From the NCBI GenBank assembly GCA_032716605.1, contig CM064560.1, positions 17,661,324 through 17,725,323 on the forward strand: DNA of 64,000 bases, given 5' to 3'. This DNA comes from Paralithodes platypus. Lineage: Eukaryota > Arthropoda > Malacostraca > Decapoda > Lithodidae. The translations under genes and the position numbers were made by a program. Under the pieces are notes generated by a model that worked only from the letters and a program-made list of their open reading frames with translations, ran no database searches and was not told the DNA's origin. Positions 42,897-53,479 of the stretch are shown here, in pieces (within the stretch, counting starts at the first letter, position 1; each line of letters opens with the position of its first letter).

Positions 42897-44205
42897 TCTA
42901 AAGGCAATGTATTTATTACTGTATTTTGTTTGTTTTTCTATAAATATTATATCGTATCTTCATTATTTGTAACAGACTCGGTGAGGCAACTGTACCGAGC
43001 GACCCTGTGTGTACGTATGTATGTAACCCTGTCAGTTCCTCGCCTAATATGGTAAGGTTCAAATTAGATTATATTCTTGGACTTTTATTGCTTCAATCAT
43101 ATTGTTTCATTCCTATTGTTTCACTATGTAAAGGTTCAAGGTTACGATTATTCATGGAGTTTCGTTCCTGCTTTATTTTAGTCTCGTTTTCTTTACCCGA
43201 ACTTTGGATTATAGTTATACAGTTTCTTTCGGGGTTTCAGTGCTTCAACTAATTATCTTCCCTATCTCATTCTGTATTTATGGGTCTTGTCAGAGGTAAT
43301 GTAGGGGTTTGTGGGAGCTAGTCTTTTCACTCTACGTCCAGCCTCAGAATCAACGGGACTAAGGTAAAGGAGCTTAACACTCTTCATATTCTTTTGTTTC
43401 TTTTTATCTTTTCTTTCTACCACATTAGACAAATTTTAACTGATAGGGAGTCAATATTGTTGTAACTATAATAAGACAGATTTTCATTGGTTCTGTAAGG
43501 TAAAGATACTGTTTGTTTTTGTATTGCACTTCAGAACCTTAATATTCAGTTCCTGTTATAAGAGTGTAATTTTCGTTTTGTTTACTTAGTTAATTACTCT
43601 TTAAGTTATCTGAGTTCTTTTCTCTGTCGAGAATAATAAATCTTGAAATTCTAGGAGGGTAATCTAAAGTTATTTATTTATTAAGCTGTATGTCAATTGT
43701 ATATAGTTTATATATATTGTTTTGTTTATTCTATAAGGATCCTACACCAGCCGAGGGCCGGGTTGGTGAGGCGTCCATCATTCCCCTGCCAATGAGAGTC
43801 TGCCCAGGTCGTCCCCTTTGGAGCCGCCCAGTAGTGATGGTCTCTGGCGTGCTACCCTGCATTATCCCTCACTGAGACTGACCCTGTTTGTCTTCTTCCC
43901 GGCCATAGCTTCGGGAGGGAGAACTGAAGAACTTCTAAAGACACATACTTTATTAATATTACTATTAATATTAATATTAGTGGGGCTAAGTATACCTGGG
44001 TAGACTACTCGAGGGAATTCTATTAATTTATACTCTTCTTTTGGTTTCACTTACAGAAGCTAATTGCTACTTAATAATTTTTTGGCAAGAACTTTTATAT
44101 ATATTGTAAATAAATGTAAAGTTTTATTTCTGACTTTTCCTTTTGGTTACCTTGGGTGTTAGGTGTGAGAATCTTTTTTTTTATTAATGTTACCGAGCCT
44201 TTACA
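42897..44205 (+). repeat. Gypsy 3' LTR (1309 bp)
   Basis: Matches the 5' LTR almost base for base; starts TCTAAAGGC (one change from TGTAAAGGC) and ends GCCTTTACA before TACTC. A purine-rich stretch (ttttggagggag, about 42883-42893) just upstream is the likely polypurine tract. Confidence 0.95.
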
Positions 44206-44853
44206 TACTCGAAACCATTTAGTACCCGGAGTTATAAACCCGGAGACCCGGAGAGAACGGAGGGACACAGGAGCCCCGCCGACTCCGGGACTCGAAGCAT
44301 GCAAATTGTATAGGTTTAGTTGGTGCTCTTGAACTTGGTCATACAAACTCTTAGGAATCATTGGTATCGAAGCACTTCATAACATATTACTCATATAGGA
44401 AGAGAATAATATTATTGGTCCCTCCTGTAAAATTCAGTAGAGGGAAGCCGAGCTAGCTAGGCCTATTGGCCGCCCTCGTGGACACTTGCCCGAGGTGGCG
44501 AACAAAGCATGGCCTTATAAATAAGTACTGGTACAAGAATGGGACATATAAGGGAATCAATAAGTCTAGCTAAGACCCTATCAGCTCGAAGTAATGCTAG
44601 AAGCATGCAAACTATAAAGTGAAGCGACTTATAAAAGTGAAGCAACTTTGAAAAATTTAATACTAGTAGAATTTCAGGAAATAATGTAGGCTACTTTACG
44701 ACAAAGAAAACTTTGAATTAATAATATCCTTAGAGCTCAACGTGTATCCTGAGGGCACACGAATAAGATGAATAATAGCCTACGATAATTAAATGCAAGC
44801 ATTGTATAGGATATAGCCTAATATAAAAATAATCACTTACTACGACAAACAAC
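44206..44853. other. Continuation of the pre-Gypsy repeat, then unassigned AT-rich sequence
   Basis: 44211-44360 matches 26605-26750 (agaacggagggacacaggag then ccccgccgactccgggactc). From 44360 to 44853 I see no ORF and no repeat boundary; it may be terminal sequence of the DIRS copy that follows. Confidence 0.5.
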
Positions 44854-45889
44854 AAATTATAGGTTTGACTCCTGTAAGGAGATAAAGAAAACCTAATATT
44901 TATTAGTGGCCCCTCCATCATTGACGAACATGCCTATTACATAAGGCATCCTCTTCAAACACTAATCTGCCGTAGTTTGAATCTACCGCGCAGAGCATTT
45001 AAAAAACTGAGGAGCCTTCATCATGAGCGCACGCGACCTCACTCATGGCTTCAGTCATTATGAATTGGGTTCTCACTACGAAAAAACTTTGTAAAAAAGA
45101 AAAAAAAGAAAATAAGAATAACTATCTAATAAGCTTTCCATCATATCGTGGATGTACTTGTGTGGATCTTTGACCAGACGCTGATTCAGGCGTCATTCTT
45201 CCTTCACTGACATATCAAGTAAACCCAAATTCCTCAATACATCAACGAATGGGAAGGGGATGGTCGGGAGGGCCCCAGTCGTCAATGATTACGGGGCCAC
45301 TACTAAATATTAGGTTTTCTTTATCTCCTTACAGGAGTCAAACCTATAATTTATTAGTGGCCCCTCCATCATTGACGAACATGCCTGATTTCTAAGACTG
45401 GAGGGGGACATTCGTAATCATATCATAACTCTAGAAAAGCAGATAATAAAAACAACCACATAGTATTCTTACTTTTGAAAATATATTTAATAAGGCGTAG
45501 GCCGGATATATACAAGAAAGGGGTTCAGGCAGGTGCGTGCTTCAAAGAAGCCTGCCTGACAAAAATGGGTAACTCTGAAGATTCTGTGAACAGATCTGTA
45601 GTTACAAAGGCACCCCACTCAACGAGTGGTGACAAAAATAACCAGTTATCAGTTTATATGTGCACATAATAAACCCCAAAATAATCGTGGAGATAAATTG
45701 CAAAAGATCTTCACTGTTTTAATATTAAATTGCTTTCGCAGCTAAAACTACTTATAACAACCCGTTGTTTTGTACTAACATTGTACTAGCACAATTTCTC
45801 GCTGAGAAATTTTCATATCACATTAACCATAAATTGTATCACAGCTCTCACACTCCGGCGGGGTCTAGGGTGTCCTATGTCAACTGACT

Positions 45890-45913
45890 GCACCCCCCCC
45901 CCCCCCCCCCCCT
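45890..45913. repeat. C homopolymer
   Basis: About 22 consecutive C bases just downstream of the recombinase frame. Confidence 0.9.
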
Positions 45914-45950
45914 TTCCCTTGAAAGTAAACAAAAGTGACTGCAGGGCCAC

Positions 45951-46490
45951 CTAGACCCTCTGCCTTAAAGCTATACATGGTAAGGAAGGTTTATCTAGAG
46001 CAACTGACAAGTATCTAGACAAAAACGTATGATTAGACGCCCACAACTGAGTGGACGCAATATCTTCTACTGAAAAAAAATTCAGGAAACGTAAAGAGGC
46101 TGCCCATTTGCGTAAATCGTGGGCCCGACCCACAACGCCGGGATTACTCTCTTTAATAACTTCGACCAGAAGAGAGGCTAATCGCCGTTTCAGTAAGCGT
46201 TTACCCGTACTTGCTACCCATAAAGCACCTTGGGGGTTTAGAGGAGCTACTCTCAAATATTTGGTTAGAGCTTGCACTGGACATAGATTATGATGCACCT
46301 TTCCCCTTTTTAACGCCGGCACCGTGAACTCAGAAAATACGTGTGCACTGTGCTCATTCTTGGCTACAAATCCCGGGGAAGGTGCAATGTAAATACATTC
46401 ATTAAGTCTACCAAACCTAAGGCAATTAGGTGTGTTGCTCATCGCCGCCAGCTCAGACACTCTGCAGTATCCATATACTTTCGGTGTGGA
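45951..46490 (-). pseudogene. DIRS tyrosine recombinase, catalytic half
   Basis: From about 46490: CRVSELAAMS (first catalytic Arg), APSPGFVAKNEHS, LCPVQALTKYLRVAPL, GRAHDLRKWAASLRF (H-x-x-R) and NHTFLSRYLSVALD (nucleophile Tyr). The R, H-x-x-R and Y set is complete. The upstream part of the protein is missing (sequence above 46490 is unrelated), so the copy is truncated. It would join the circular cDNA to the chromosome. Confidence 0.85.
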
Positions 46491-46974
46491 CAGGCGTGGA
46501 CGGTGGCCCTCTGAAACATACAGGGCGATTACTCAATTCATGTTTGGACCTAACTCAAATAATATATAACAAGGACTCGCTAGGAGTGAGAAAGCCAGGC
46601 AAACGCTGAGACGCCCAGAGCAAGGGGGCACATGTCCGACTCGCCTGGAACACAACGGTAAAGAGGCAGATAAACACGCTAGAAAGTCTGGCATCACGTG
46701 CAAGGGAAGCATAACGACAGCACAGCTGGAGGGCTGAGGCACCGGGAGGTTTGAAATGATAGATTCTTCTTTAAATTTTATTTCTAGTGGTATTCATTTT
46801 CAATGACGAGCCCTTGGTAAGATTTAATGGGTATTAACCAAGGATTGTTTTTATGCTATATACGCAACGGTTGTGATAAGAACTCCGGGGAATCCCGAAC
46901 GGGTCCCGGAATCTCAGCCTATATATAGTATAGGCTCTTCGTCATTGACGAAGGAACCAATACTAAATTGCCTA
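46491..46974. other. Unassigned sequence between DIRS copy 2 and Penelope copy 2
   Basis: Holds a short inverted repeat (caatgacgagcc near 46802 and ggctcttcgtcattg near 46932), the same tcattgacgaa word as the DIRS termini. No ORF. Confidence 0.45.
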
Positions 46975-47091
46975 TTCTTTTTTCATGTTTTCAAGATAAA
47001 ATTTCTTACATGTGAAGCTATAATTATTGCTGGCTTTATCTACTGTAGTGATTACAAAAATGTTTATGTAAATTTATTAAATCAGCTTTAA

Positions 47092-47571
47092 CCCTTAATT
47101 AGCGGCGAGCAACATAAGTCGAGTTAAATAAAGCTGGACTATGTGGCGGCGCTCGACATAGGTCGAGTGGCAATTTCAGCACGTAATGTTGCTGAGAGAG
47201 AGAGACAAGTGGTGGCAGGAGAGTAGCGAGCGTATGACTGCTCCAGACCACCGCGGCGAACATACTGACACGAATCCCAGCTCCCTCCTCCCTCTCTCAC
47301 TCGCTATATAAGGAATTGTATCGGGAAAGTGGCTAATTACATGCTTTTTGCACTCGCGTTGCACGGTTATTGCAAGAAAACTAGCCATCATAAAAGGATC
47401 GTTATGGTGTCATTCGAAAGCTCTGTTTATGCCCTTTCAGGGATAGATACTTGTTTTACGTTCTGGGTCTTATTTAGGCATGAAAATTATCACGTAAACA
47501 GCCCTATTTTGGCTAAAAACACCCCGCTGGGCGGTACATATAAATAAACCGCATAGGCCGCTCTTAAGGTG
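47092..47571. mobile_element. TTAA-flanked MITE, family 4
   Basis: 480 bp; TTAA at 47088-47091 and 47572-47575. Ends CCCTTAATTAGCGGC and, complemented, CACCTTAAGAGCGGC. It contains two inverted-type boxes around acataagtcgagt / gacataggtcgagtgg. No ORF of note. The site is empty in copy 1 (gctttaagctt at about 37313). Confidence 0.88.
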
Positions 47572-47863
47572 TTAAAGCTTATTATAATTATAGTTTACAA
47601 AATCTGAAAGATTAAATTCATATTTAAGTGAGAAAATTTTATTTCTAATTAACTTAATTAATAATTTAGACCATGCTTCTAGCTCTCGCAGCGCACAATT
47701 TTTAACAATTTCTCTTTTAATCTATTGACTGAAAAAACAATATCTTTAAAATGTTGTCCCATGTTACTTTATTATTCCCTATTCTATATTTAAACCCTTT
47801 ACGACATAGCTCCGCTAATTTGTCGTTTGCAAAATGTTTAACTAGTTCTACATCACCTGTTAA

Positions 47864-48342
47864 CCCACCAGACCCGGTTGGGCTCTGAGAAACCCATAAC
47901 AAATGCACCCGCGGAACCCGGTAGGGCTCGGAGGCACCGGCAGCTTGAAAGCCTGTAAGCTTGGTGTGCGAGGCGTCCGTCCGACGCATGTAAACAACAG
48001 CCGGTTGGACCGACGCCGCGCATCTCCGGCCACAAGAAGGAGAGGCGTCGCTTGTTCGTGTGTGGGTGTGTGTTATTGTTAAGTAGTGAAAAGTAGTGAA
48101 AAGTGGCTGATATCGTCACAAAGTTCTCTCCACGGAAATTGTCATCACAACTGAACCAGTTGACTTAGAGAGCTCTAATCAATGCCATTCTACAGGTACG
48201 AAACACATCTACGCTTGGGGGTGCACGGGAATGCGGAAGCAGTCAAAATAACAAAGATACGGTAGCCTAGGCGTAGACGTTTTTTGGCCAAAACCCCCGG
48301 GTTTCGGGGAAATTATAGAATACAATAGCCGGGGCTGGAGGG
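47864..48342. mobile_element. TTAA-flanked non-autonomous piggyBac derivative
   Basis: 479 bp; TTAA at 47860-47863 and 48343-48346. Ends CCCACCAGACCCGG and, complemented, CCCTCCAGCCCCGG. The interior gcttggtgtgcgaggcgtcc and gactta gagagctct segments match 22370-23040. It has the same right end as the autonomous piggyBac at 31352. Confidence 0.9.
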
Positions 48343-48531
48343 TTAATATATGACATATCGGACTATAAATGAACTTTACTAATGCTTTACGTTTGTTAGC
48401 TGGCATATCCATGACTCTTTCACACACGCATTTATTATTATTGAAAATATCATTATCTGAAAGATTTCCTAAAACGTTATTATAATTACAAATAATAGAC
48501 CCAACAGGTCGTTCATATGAATACACTATTA

Positions 48532-50113
48532 CACTCCAACCTCCATTCAACGGACAAATGCGTGCAAGCACCTGTCCGTTCCTGCTAAATGTCCGTTGCT
48601 GCTAAATACTGTCCAGTCCGGATGTAATCCGGAAATTCCTTGAGAAAAATCCGGTGTTGAGTACAGGTGTCCGGATCGTGACATTTAACTGTTATGTATC
48701 CTTTTTTTTTACTGTACCTGAAATAAATCCTGGTAATCCCTTGTGCTACACCCTATTGATAATGCAAAACTATTGAACACACTTAAAAGTGTATATTATT
48801 TGGTCTCTATATAATGTGTGAATCATTTCCGATATGATAGAATTCAAGATTTTTTTTTCCACCAACTCATAATCAGCAAAAACGACACAAATGTCAATTA
48901 AAAACATGTTATAATATTTCCCCATCATTTTGTGTATACCGTGGGAAAAAAAAAAAAAAAAATCTATCAAACGTAAATCTCCCGTCTGGGAAGCTCGGCG
49001 CCTAGACGGAGGGGAGGGTTGAACTATTTTTTTTTACTATCTTATTTATTGTTTATCTATGTGCTGGAAGGATATTATATTTTTCAATTCCATCCCATTA
49101 GAAATTATTCAAAGATTACAAAAAGTCCAAATAAGACATAGTTATGTTAATGTATAAGGGATTTAGGTAGATGAATTAGAGAGATAGATAGATAGAAAGA
49201 GTGTGTATATCGAAGGAAAAAAACAAAACAAAAAATCTATCAAACGTAAATCTTCCGTCTCTGCTCCCACGGAGGGGAGAGTTGAAATATTTTGTTGACT
49301 ATCTTATTTATTGTTTATCTATGTGCTGGAAGGATATTATATTTTTCAATTCCATCCCATTAGAAATTATTCAAAGATTACAAAAAGTCCAAATAAGACA
49401 TAGTTATGTTAATGTATAAGGGATTTAGGTAGATGAATTAGAGAGATAGATAGATAGAAAGAGTGTGTATATCGAGGGAAAAAAACAAAACAAAAAATCT
49501 ATCAAACGTAAATCTTCCGTCTCTGCTCCCACGGAGGGGAGAGTTGAAATATTTTGTTGACTATCTCATTTATTATTTATCTATGTGCTGGAAGGATATT
49601 ATATTTTTCAATTCCATCACATTAGAAATTATTCAAAGATTACAAAAAGTCCAAATAAGACATAGTTATGTTAATGTATAGGGGATTTAGGTAGATGAAT
49701 TAGAGAGATAGATAAATAGAAAGAGTGTGTATATCGAGGGAAAAAACAAAACAAAAAATCTATCAAACGTAAATCTTCCGTCTCTGCTGGCACGGAGGGG
49801 AGAGTTGAAATATTTTGTTGACTATCTTATTTATTATTTATCTATGTGCTGGAAGGATATTATATTTTTCAATTCCATCATATTAGAAATGATTCAAAGA
49901 TTACAAAAAGTCCAAATAAGACATAGTTATGTTAATGTATAAGGGATTTAGGTAGGTGCATTAGAGATAAATAGATAGAGCAACGGACTTTGCTCCAACT
50001 TTTTTTCGAGCAACGGACTTTGTCCGTTGCTGGGTCCATTGTCCGACTACGTTTTTTTGACCGTAATTGCCGATATCCGGAGAATCGGAGTCCGTTGAAT
50101 GGAGGTTCGAGTG
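48532..50113. mobile_element. TA-flanked element with internal 262-bp tandem array
   Basis: 1582 bp; TA at 48530-48531 and 50114-50115. Terminal inverted repeats CACTCCAACCTCCATTCAAC and CACTCGAACCTCCATTCAAC, followed by GGAC. Copy 1 of the Penelope-like element shows the empty TA site. The interior has several ccgttgctg boxes near both ends and the tandem array. No transposase. Confidence 0.9.
48990..49980. repeat. 262-bp tandem array, about 3.5 units
   Basis: Units contain atctatcaaacgtaaatctt, tatgtgctggaaggatatta and gatagatagatagaaagagt. Three units each hold a similar 71-72-codon frame (ELKYFVDYLIY...CWKDIIFFNS). I treat these as a by-product of the array, not genes. Confidence 0.9.
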
Positions 50114-50257
50114 TAATGGTTTGAAATCTTTACAACCATCCGGTAATATGGACTTAACTTTTTTTGAATTAATAAGACTGTCTAAATTTTTAGAGGAATA
50201 ATTTAAAGTGGATATAACTTTATCTTTAATAGGGTTATCTTTAGATTTCTTAGAATT

Positions 50258-51825
50258 CATCATCATCATCATCATCTCCAACGCCTTGCTTCCCCCTGGG
50301 AAACCCCCACTAGAGGATGGCCATGACAGAAACGTCTCCAAGCTACTTTGTCAAGACATGCCTCCTTTGCCCGTGCCACAATGCCCCTTCCACTACGTGG
50401 AAGTTTTTCTTCAATATATTTTTCCACTTTCTTTTCCCATACCATAGGTGGTCTTCCACTACTAGCGGTTCCACTCACCTGACTCCCATATATCTTTCTT
50501 GGCATTCTGTCTTCATCCATTCTCTGAACATGACCATACCACCTCAAAGTACTTCTCTTTATCCACTCAACCACACCACAATCAATGCCCAAAGCCTGCT
50601 CTTCCATTCCAAAGGACTCGTACACTTCCCTATTACTTGGCCCATCTAGCCTATTCATGCCAGCTGCCATTCTGAAAAAGCTCATCTCCACAGCTCTTAG
50701 TTTGAAGAGGTCCTCGTCACTTGCCGTCCATGTCTCGCTTCCATACGAGAGTGTTGGGAGCAGCACACTGTTTCTCAGTGACTTTTTGACTTCCTGGCTA
50801 ACCATTCTTCCTTTGAGAATACTATCAAGTTCTCCAATCACTTTTCTCCCTTGCATTTTTCTCTCTTTTATCTCACTCTCCATTTTACCATATTTGCATA
50901 GTACAGCTCCCAAATACTTGAAACTTTCAACCTCTTCTAGTACTTCATTTTTCAATTTTGTTTTACAACTTTTCTTGTGTTCTTTCTTGATTCTATATTT
51001 GTCCTTAAAATATATAGTTTCATGCATTCTTCTCTCAAACACCATTACCTTACATTTCCCTACATTGACCTTTAACTTTCTCTTTTCACATACCCTGTCA
51101 AAGTCAGTGACCACTCTCTGAAGTTCTTCAGCATTTTCCGCCAACAGGACTGCATCGTCCGCATATAGGCATGTTAAAATCTTCCATGTTCTTCCCTCTG
51201 ATTCCAGTCTAGCTCCCACACCCATTGATACAGCCCTACATTCCCTAATCACTCCATCCATGTATATATTGAACAACCAAGCTGACATGACACATCCCTG
51301 TCTTACACCTACATTGACCTCAAAACTTTCACTTAACTTATCCCCTACCTTCACATTTGCCATTGCATTCCTATAAAAAGATTTTACTGCCATTAGCAAC
51401 TTTCCTCCCACACCATATACTGTTAACACATCCCACAGGCCCTCCCAGTCTACTTTGTCGTAGGCTTTTTCCAAATCCATGAATGCTGCATAGAGTTTTC
51501 TGTTTTTGGCCAGATACTTCTCTACCAACAATCGCATTGAGGCTATCTGGTCAACGCAGCCCCTGCCCTTTCTGAAACCTCCCAGTTCCTCCCCTATTTT
51601 GTCATCCGTTATCTTCTGTAGCCTCTGTGTTACTACTCTTGCGTGTACCTTTCCAGGTATGCTAAGCAAGCTAATTCCCCTATAATTCTTACACTCTTCT
51701 TTACTACCCTTCCCTTTGTACAAGGGTACTATCACTGCTTTCCTCCAGTCCTCTGGTACTCTTTCCTTTTCCCATGCTAATTTACATAACCTATGCATTA
51801 TGTCAACAGCTTCTTCTCCTCCATT
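50258..51825 (-). mobile_element. RTE-like LINE, 5'-truncated, intact frame, 12-bp TSD
   Basis: Inserted in Penelope copy 2 with the duplication TTTCTTAGAATT at 50246-50257 and 51826-51837. It ends in an (ATG)n tail (catcat at 50258-50275). The reading frame is open from the truncation point to the end. Confidence 0.92.
50272..51825 (-). CDS. RTE-like LINE reverse transcriptase, C-terminal 517 codons
   Basis: Enters the RT at ERVPEDWRKAVIVPLYKGKG and NYRGISLLSIPGK. Then GFRKGRGCVDQIASMRLLVE, AAFMDLEKAYDKVDW (motif A), VGVRQGCVMSAWLFNIYMDG (motif B), the active site LTCLYADDAVLLAE, and CEKRKLKVNVGKCKVMVFER. The tail has LSYGSETWTASDEDLFKLRA and RSTLRWYGHVQRMDEDRMPR. All RT catalytic motifs are intact and no stop occurs, so this is one of the youngest LINE copies in the window. 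The endonuclease half was never copied (5' truncation). Confidence 0.92.
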   Translation of the reverse strand, partial: NGGEEAVDIMHRLCKLAWEKERVPEDWRKAVIVPLYKGKGSKEECKNYRGISLLSIPGKVHARVVTQRLQKITDDKIGEELGGFRKGRGCVDQIASMRLLVEKYLAKNRKLYAAFMDLEKAYDKVDWEGLWDVLTVYGVGGKLLMAVKSFYRNAMANVKVGDKLSESFEVNVGVRQGCVMSAWLFNIYMDGVIRECRAVSMGVGARLESEGRTWKILTCLYADDAVLLAENAEELQRVVTDFDRVCEKRKLKVNVGKCKVMVFERRMHETIYFKDKYRIKKEHKKSCKTKLKNEVLEEVESFKYLGAVLCKYGKMESEIKERKMQGRKVIGELDSILKGRMVSQEVKKSLRNSVLLPTLSYGSETWTASDEDLFKLRAVEMSFFRMAAGMNRLDGPSNREVYESFGMEEQALGIDCGVVEWIKRSTLRWYGHVQRMDEDRMPRKIYGSQVSGTASSGRPPMVWEKKVEKYIEEKLPRSGRGIVARAKEACLDKVAWRRFCHGHPLVGVSQGEARRWR

Positions 51826-52620
51826 TTTCTTAGAATTAGCTCTAATATATCCCATAAAAGCAAAGACTATATTCTTAAAGTTATTTGTAAAATTATTATT
51901 ATTGTTTAGAATATTTTCTATAAAAGGAGCAAACTTTTCTTTTGTAGGCCTTTCAATGAATCTTTGAATTTTTTAATTCCAAAATTTCGATATAATGAAT
52001 ATAAATTATTGACAATCATGTTAATATCAGACCTGTTTTTCTTTTTATTAAATTAATTTAGTCTTCTATTACCGTGTCTACCGGGTCTTCTGTTTGAAAC
52101 GGGGAAGTTAAAATATGGGTTATTAAAATAGTTTTTTAATAAATCTTTATACAAAATGTTGCCTACACCTTTGATTTGATTGTTAAGTCCAAATGGATAG
52201 ATACATACATACATACATTGTTAAGTCCAAATGGATAGATGGTCATTAATTTTCCAATCCAATAATTTTCTCTATCTAAAACATTTAGATTATTTTGAAC
52301 AATTTCTATAATTATGTATTTATAATCAAATTTAGTACAATCTGTGTTAAAATGCTAATATAGAAGAATCTTGGAGTCGATGCCATTCTTTATTCCTGCT
52401 CTTTCTCTTGCTCTTTCTCTCAAACATTGCTCCGTCTTTCCAACATATTGTATACCACATTTATTACAGGTTATTAAATAGATAATTTTGTCTACTTTAC
52501 ATGGAGATGTTACATTAACAGAAGAATTTAAAAACAAAAATTGTATTGGTAATGTAACTTTTAAAAAAAATGTGATGTTCAAAATCAAATTCATTCATAC
52601 AGAGTTTACATTTACAGTTA

Positions 52621-52854
52621 TCATCGAAAGGACGCCGATTATTCTTATTATTTGTAATTTTTAAGTTTTTGTTTTTTAATTGGTCGGGTGCAATAGGTTA
52701 AAAGAATTATTCGATATCAATTGTCCGTGGCCGGTCCGGGTTCGTCAAACGAATACAAGTAAAGGAAGGGACAGTACATGGGGCACATGTCATATACCAA
52801 TGTTGCCACTGGTATAGACCGGCCTCACATATGTACTGTCCCTGAACCTATATA
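52621..52854. other. Intron, weak Penelope 5' similarity then unassigned
   Basis: Lies upstream of the nuclease of Penelope copy 2 and may be its leader. No separate gene. Confidence 0.4.
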
Positions 52855-53440
52855 AATTAAAATGTAAAACTTGCAAACAAAGCAAACCAAATCTGGGACA
52901 AAGACAATATAAAGTCAAATTAACTTATCAAAATCGCTATGTAGAAACAATGTTTACTAAAATAAAATTTATGAAATAAAAGAACACAATCCACCACATA
53001 GGGTGTACATTATTACATGAGTCTGTATCCCTGTGAATTTAAATTGTAAAACTTGCAAAATAAACAAACCAAAACTTGGACGACACAAGATAAATGCAAA
53101 AGCACTAATCAAAATCGCTATGTGGAAATAACGCTTAATAAAATAAAATCTTGAAATAAAATAACACAAACCACCACATAGGGTGTACATCACTACATGA
53201 GGAAGTTAATCTGGTTCCCAAACAAACTAATCTCGCATATAACAACGCTCTATCGTCACGTTAAAGGAATTACTCAATATGGGAAGTCCAGGACATTCTG
53301 GTAAATTTTTCTAAATTCTGTATGAATAAAGAAACTACATTTTATATCAAATTTCATATTAAATAAATTTGCAATTTGATAAGATATAAACAAAAGTACA
53401 AAAAACATAAAGTACTCACTAACGATAGTGCTATCGGGTA
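52855..53440 (-). repeat. Two partial Penelope 3' ends in tandem
   Basis: 52855-53020 and 53035-53440 both match 35163-35620 of copy 1 (ttaaaatgtaaaacttgcaa; ccaccacatagggtgtacat; aacgatagtgctatcgggta). Partial tandem copies are usual for Penelope-like elements. The second ends about 40 bp from the splice donor of the first DH exon. Confidence 0.85.
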
Positions 53441-53479
53441 GTGCCAGAATGTTGTCATTTTCGATATACCTGTACATAC

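Larger units (their letters stand above)
26923..44205 (+). mobile_element. Ty3/Gypsy LTR retrotransposon with integrase before reverse transcriptase
   Basis: LTRs at 26923-28228 and 42897-44205, with a 5-bp duplication TACTC at 26918-26922 and 44206-44210. Domain order on the plus strand is gag (with CCHC), protease, integrase, then RT and RNase H. Integrase precedes RT, the Gmr1-like arrangement, instead of the usual Gypsy order. A 9.96-kb hAT/piggyBac/Penelope nest (30692-40651) splits the integrase. Several frameshifts in gag-pol make this copy inactive, although the LTRs differ at only about ten positions by eye, so it is young. Confidence 0.93.
44854..46490 (-). mobile_element. DIRS-like element, copy 2: recombinase end and inverted terminal structure
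   Basis: The minus strand carries the catalytic half of a tyrosine recombinase (46490-45951), then about 600 bp and a terminal region with 60-bp inverted arms at 44854-44913 and 45293-45352 (59 of 60 identical by eye), plus direct copies of ttattagtggcccctccatc. Inverted terminal and internal complementary repeats are the hallmark of DIRS termini. Part of the same terminal sequence is at 11255-11560. Confidence 0.75.
46975..52620 (-). mobile_element. Penelope-like element (Naiad type), copy 2, multiply interrupted
   Basis: Minus strand. Blocks collinear with copy 1 are 46975-47091, 47572-47863, 48343-48531, 50114-50257 and 51826-52620. The 5' part extends further than copy 1 and contains the GIY-YIG start IIYLITCNKCGIQYVGKTEQ (C-x2-C) preceded by a CKCKLC cluster at about 52600-52620. 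The RT active-site part is missing at the 3' side (truncated at 46975). Four elements have inserted (two TTAA, one TA, one LINE); all junctions are exact against copy 1. Where both exist, copy 2 keeps the frame at the two sites where copy 1 has lost a base. A short tandem duplication with (CATA) lies at 52198-52216. Confidence 0.88.

Noticed and set aside
46051..46293. Plus-strand ORF opposite the DIRS recombinase
   Set aside because: Antisense of the recombinase catalytic region; the minus-strand frame has the R, HxxR and Y residues.
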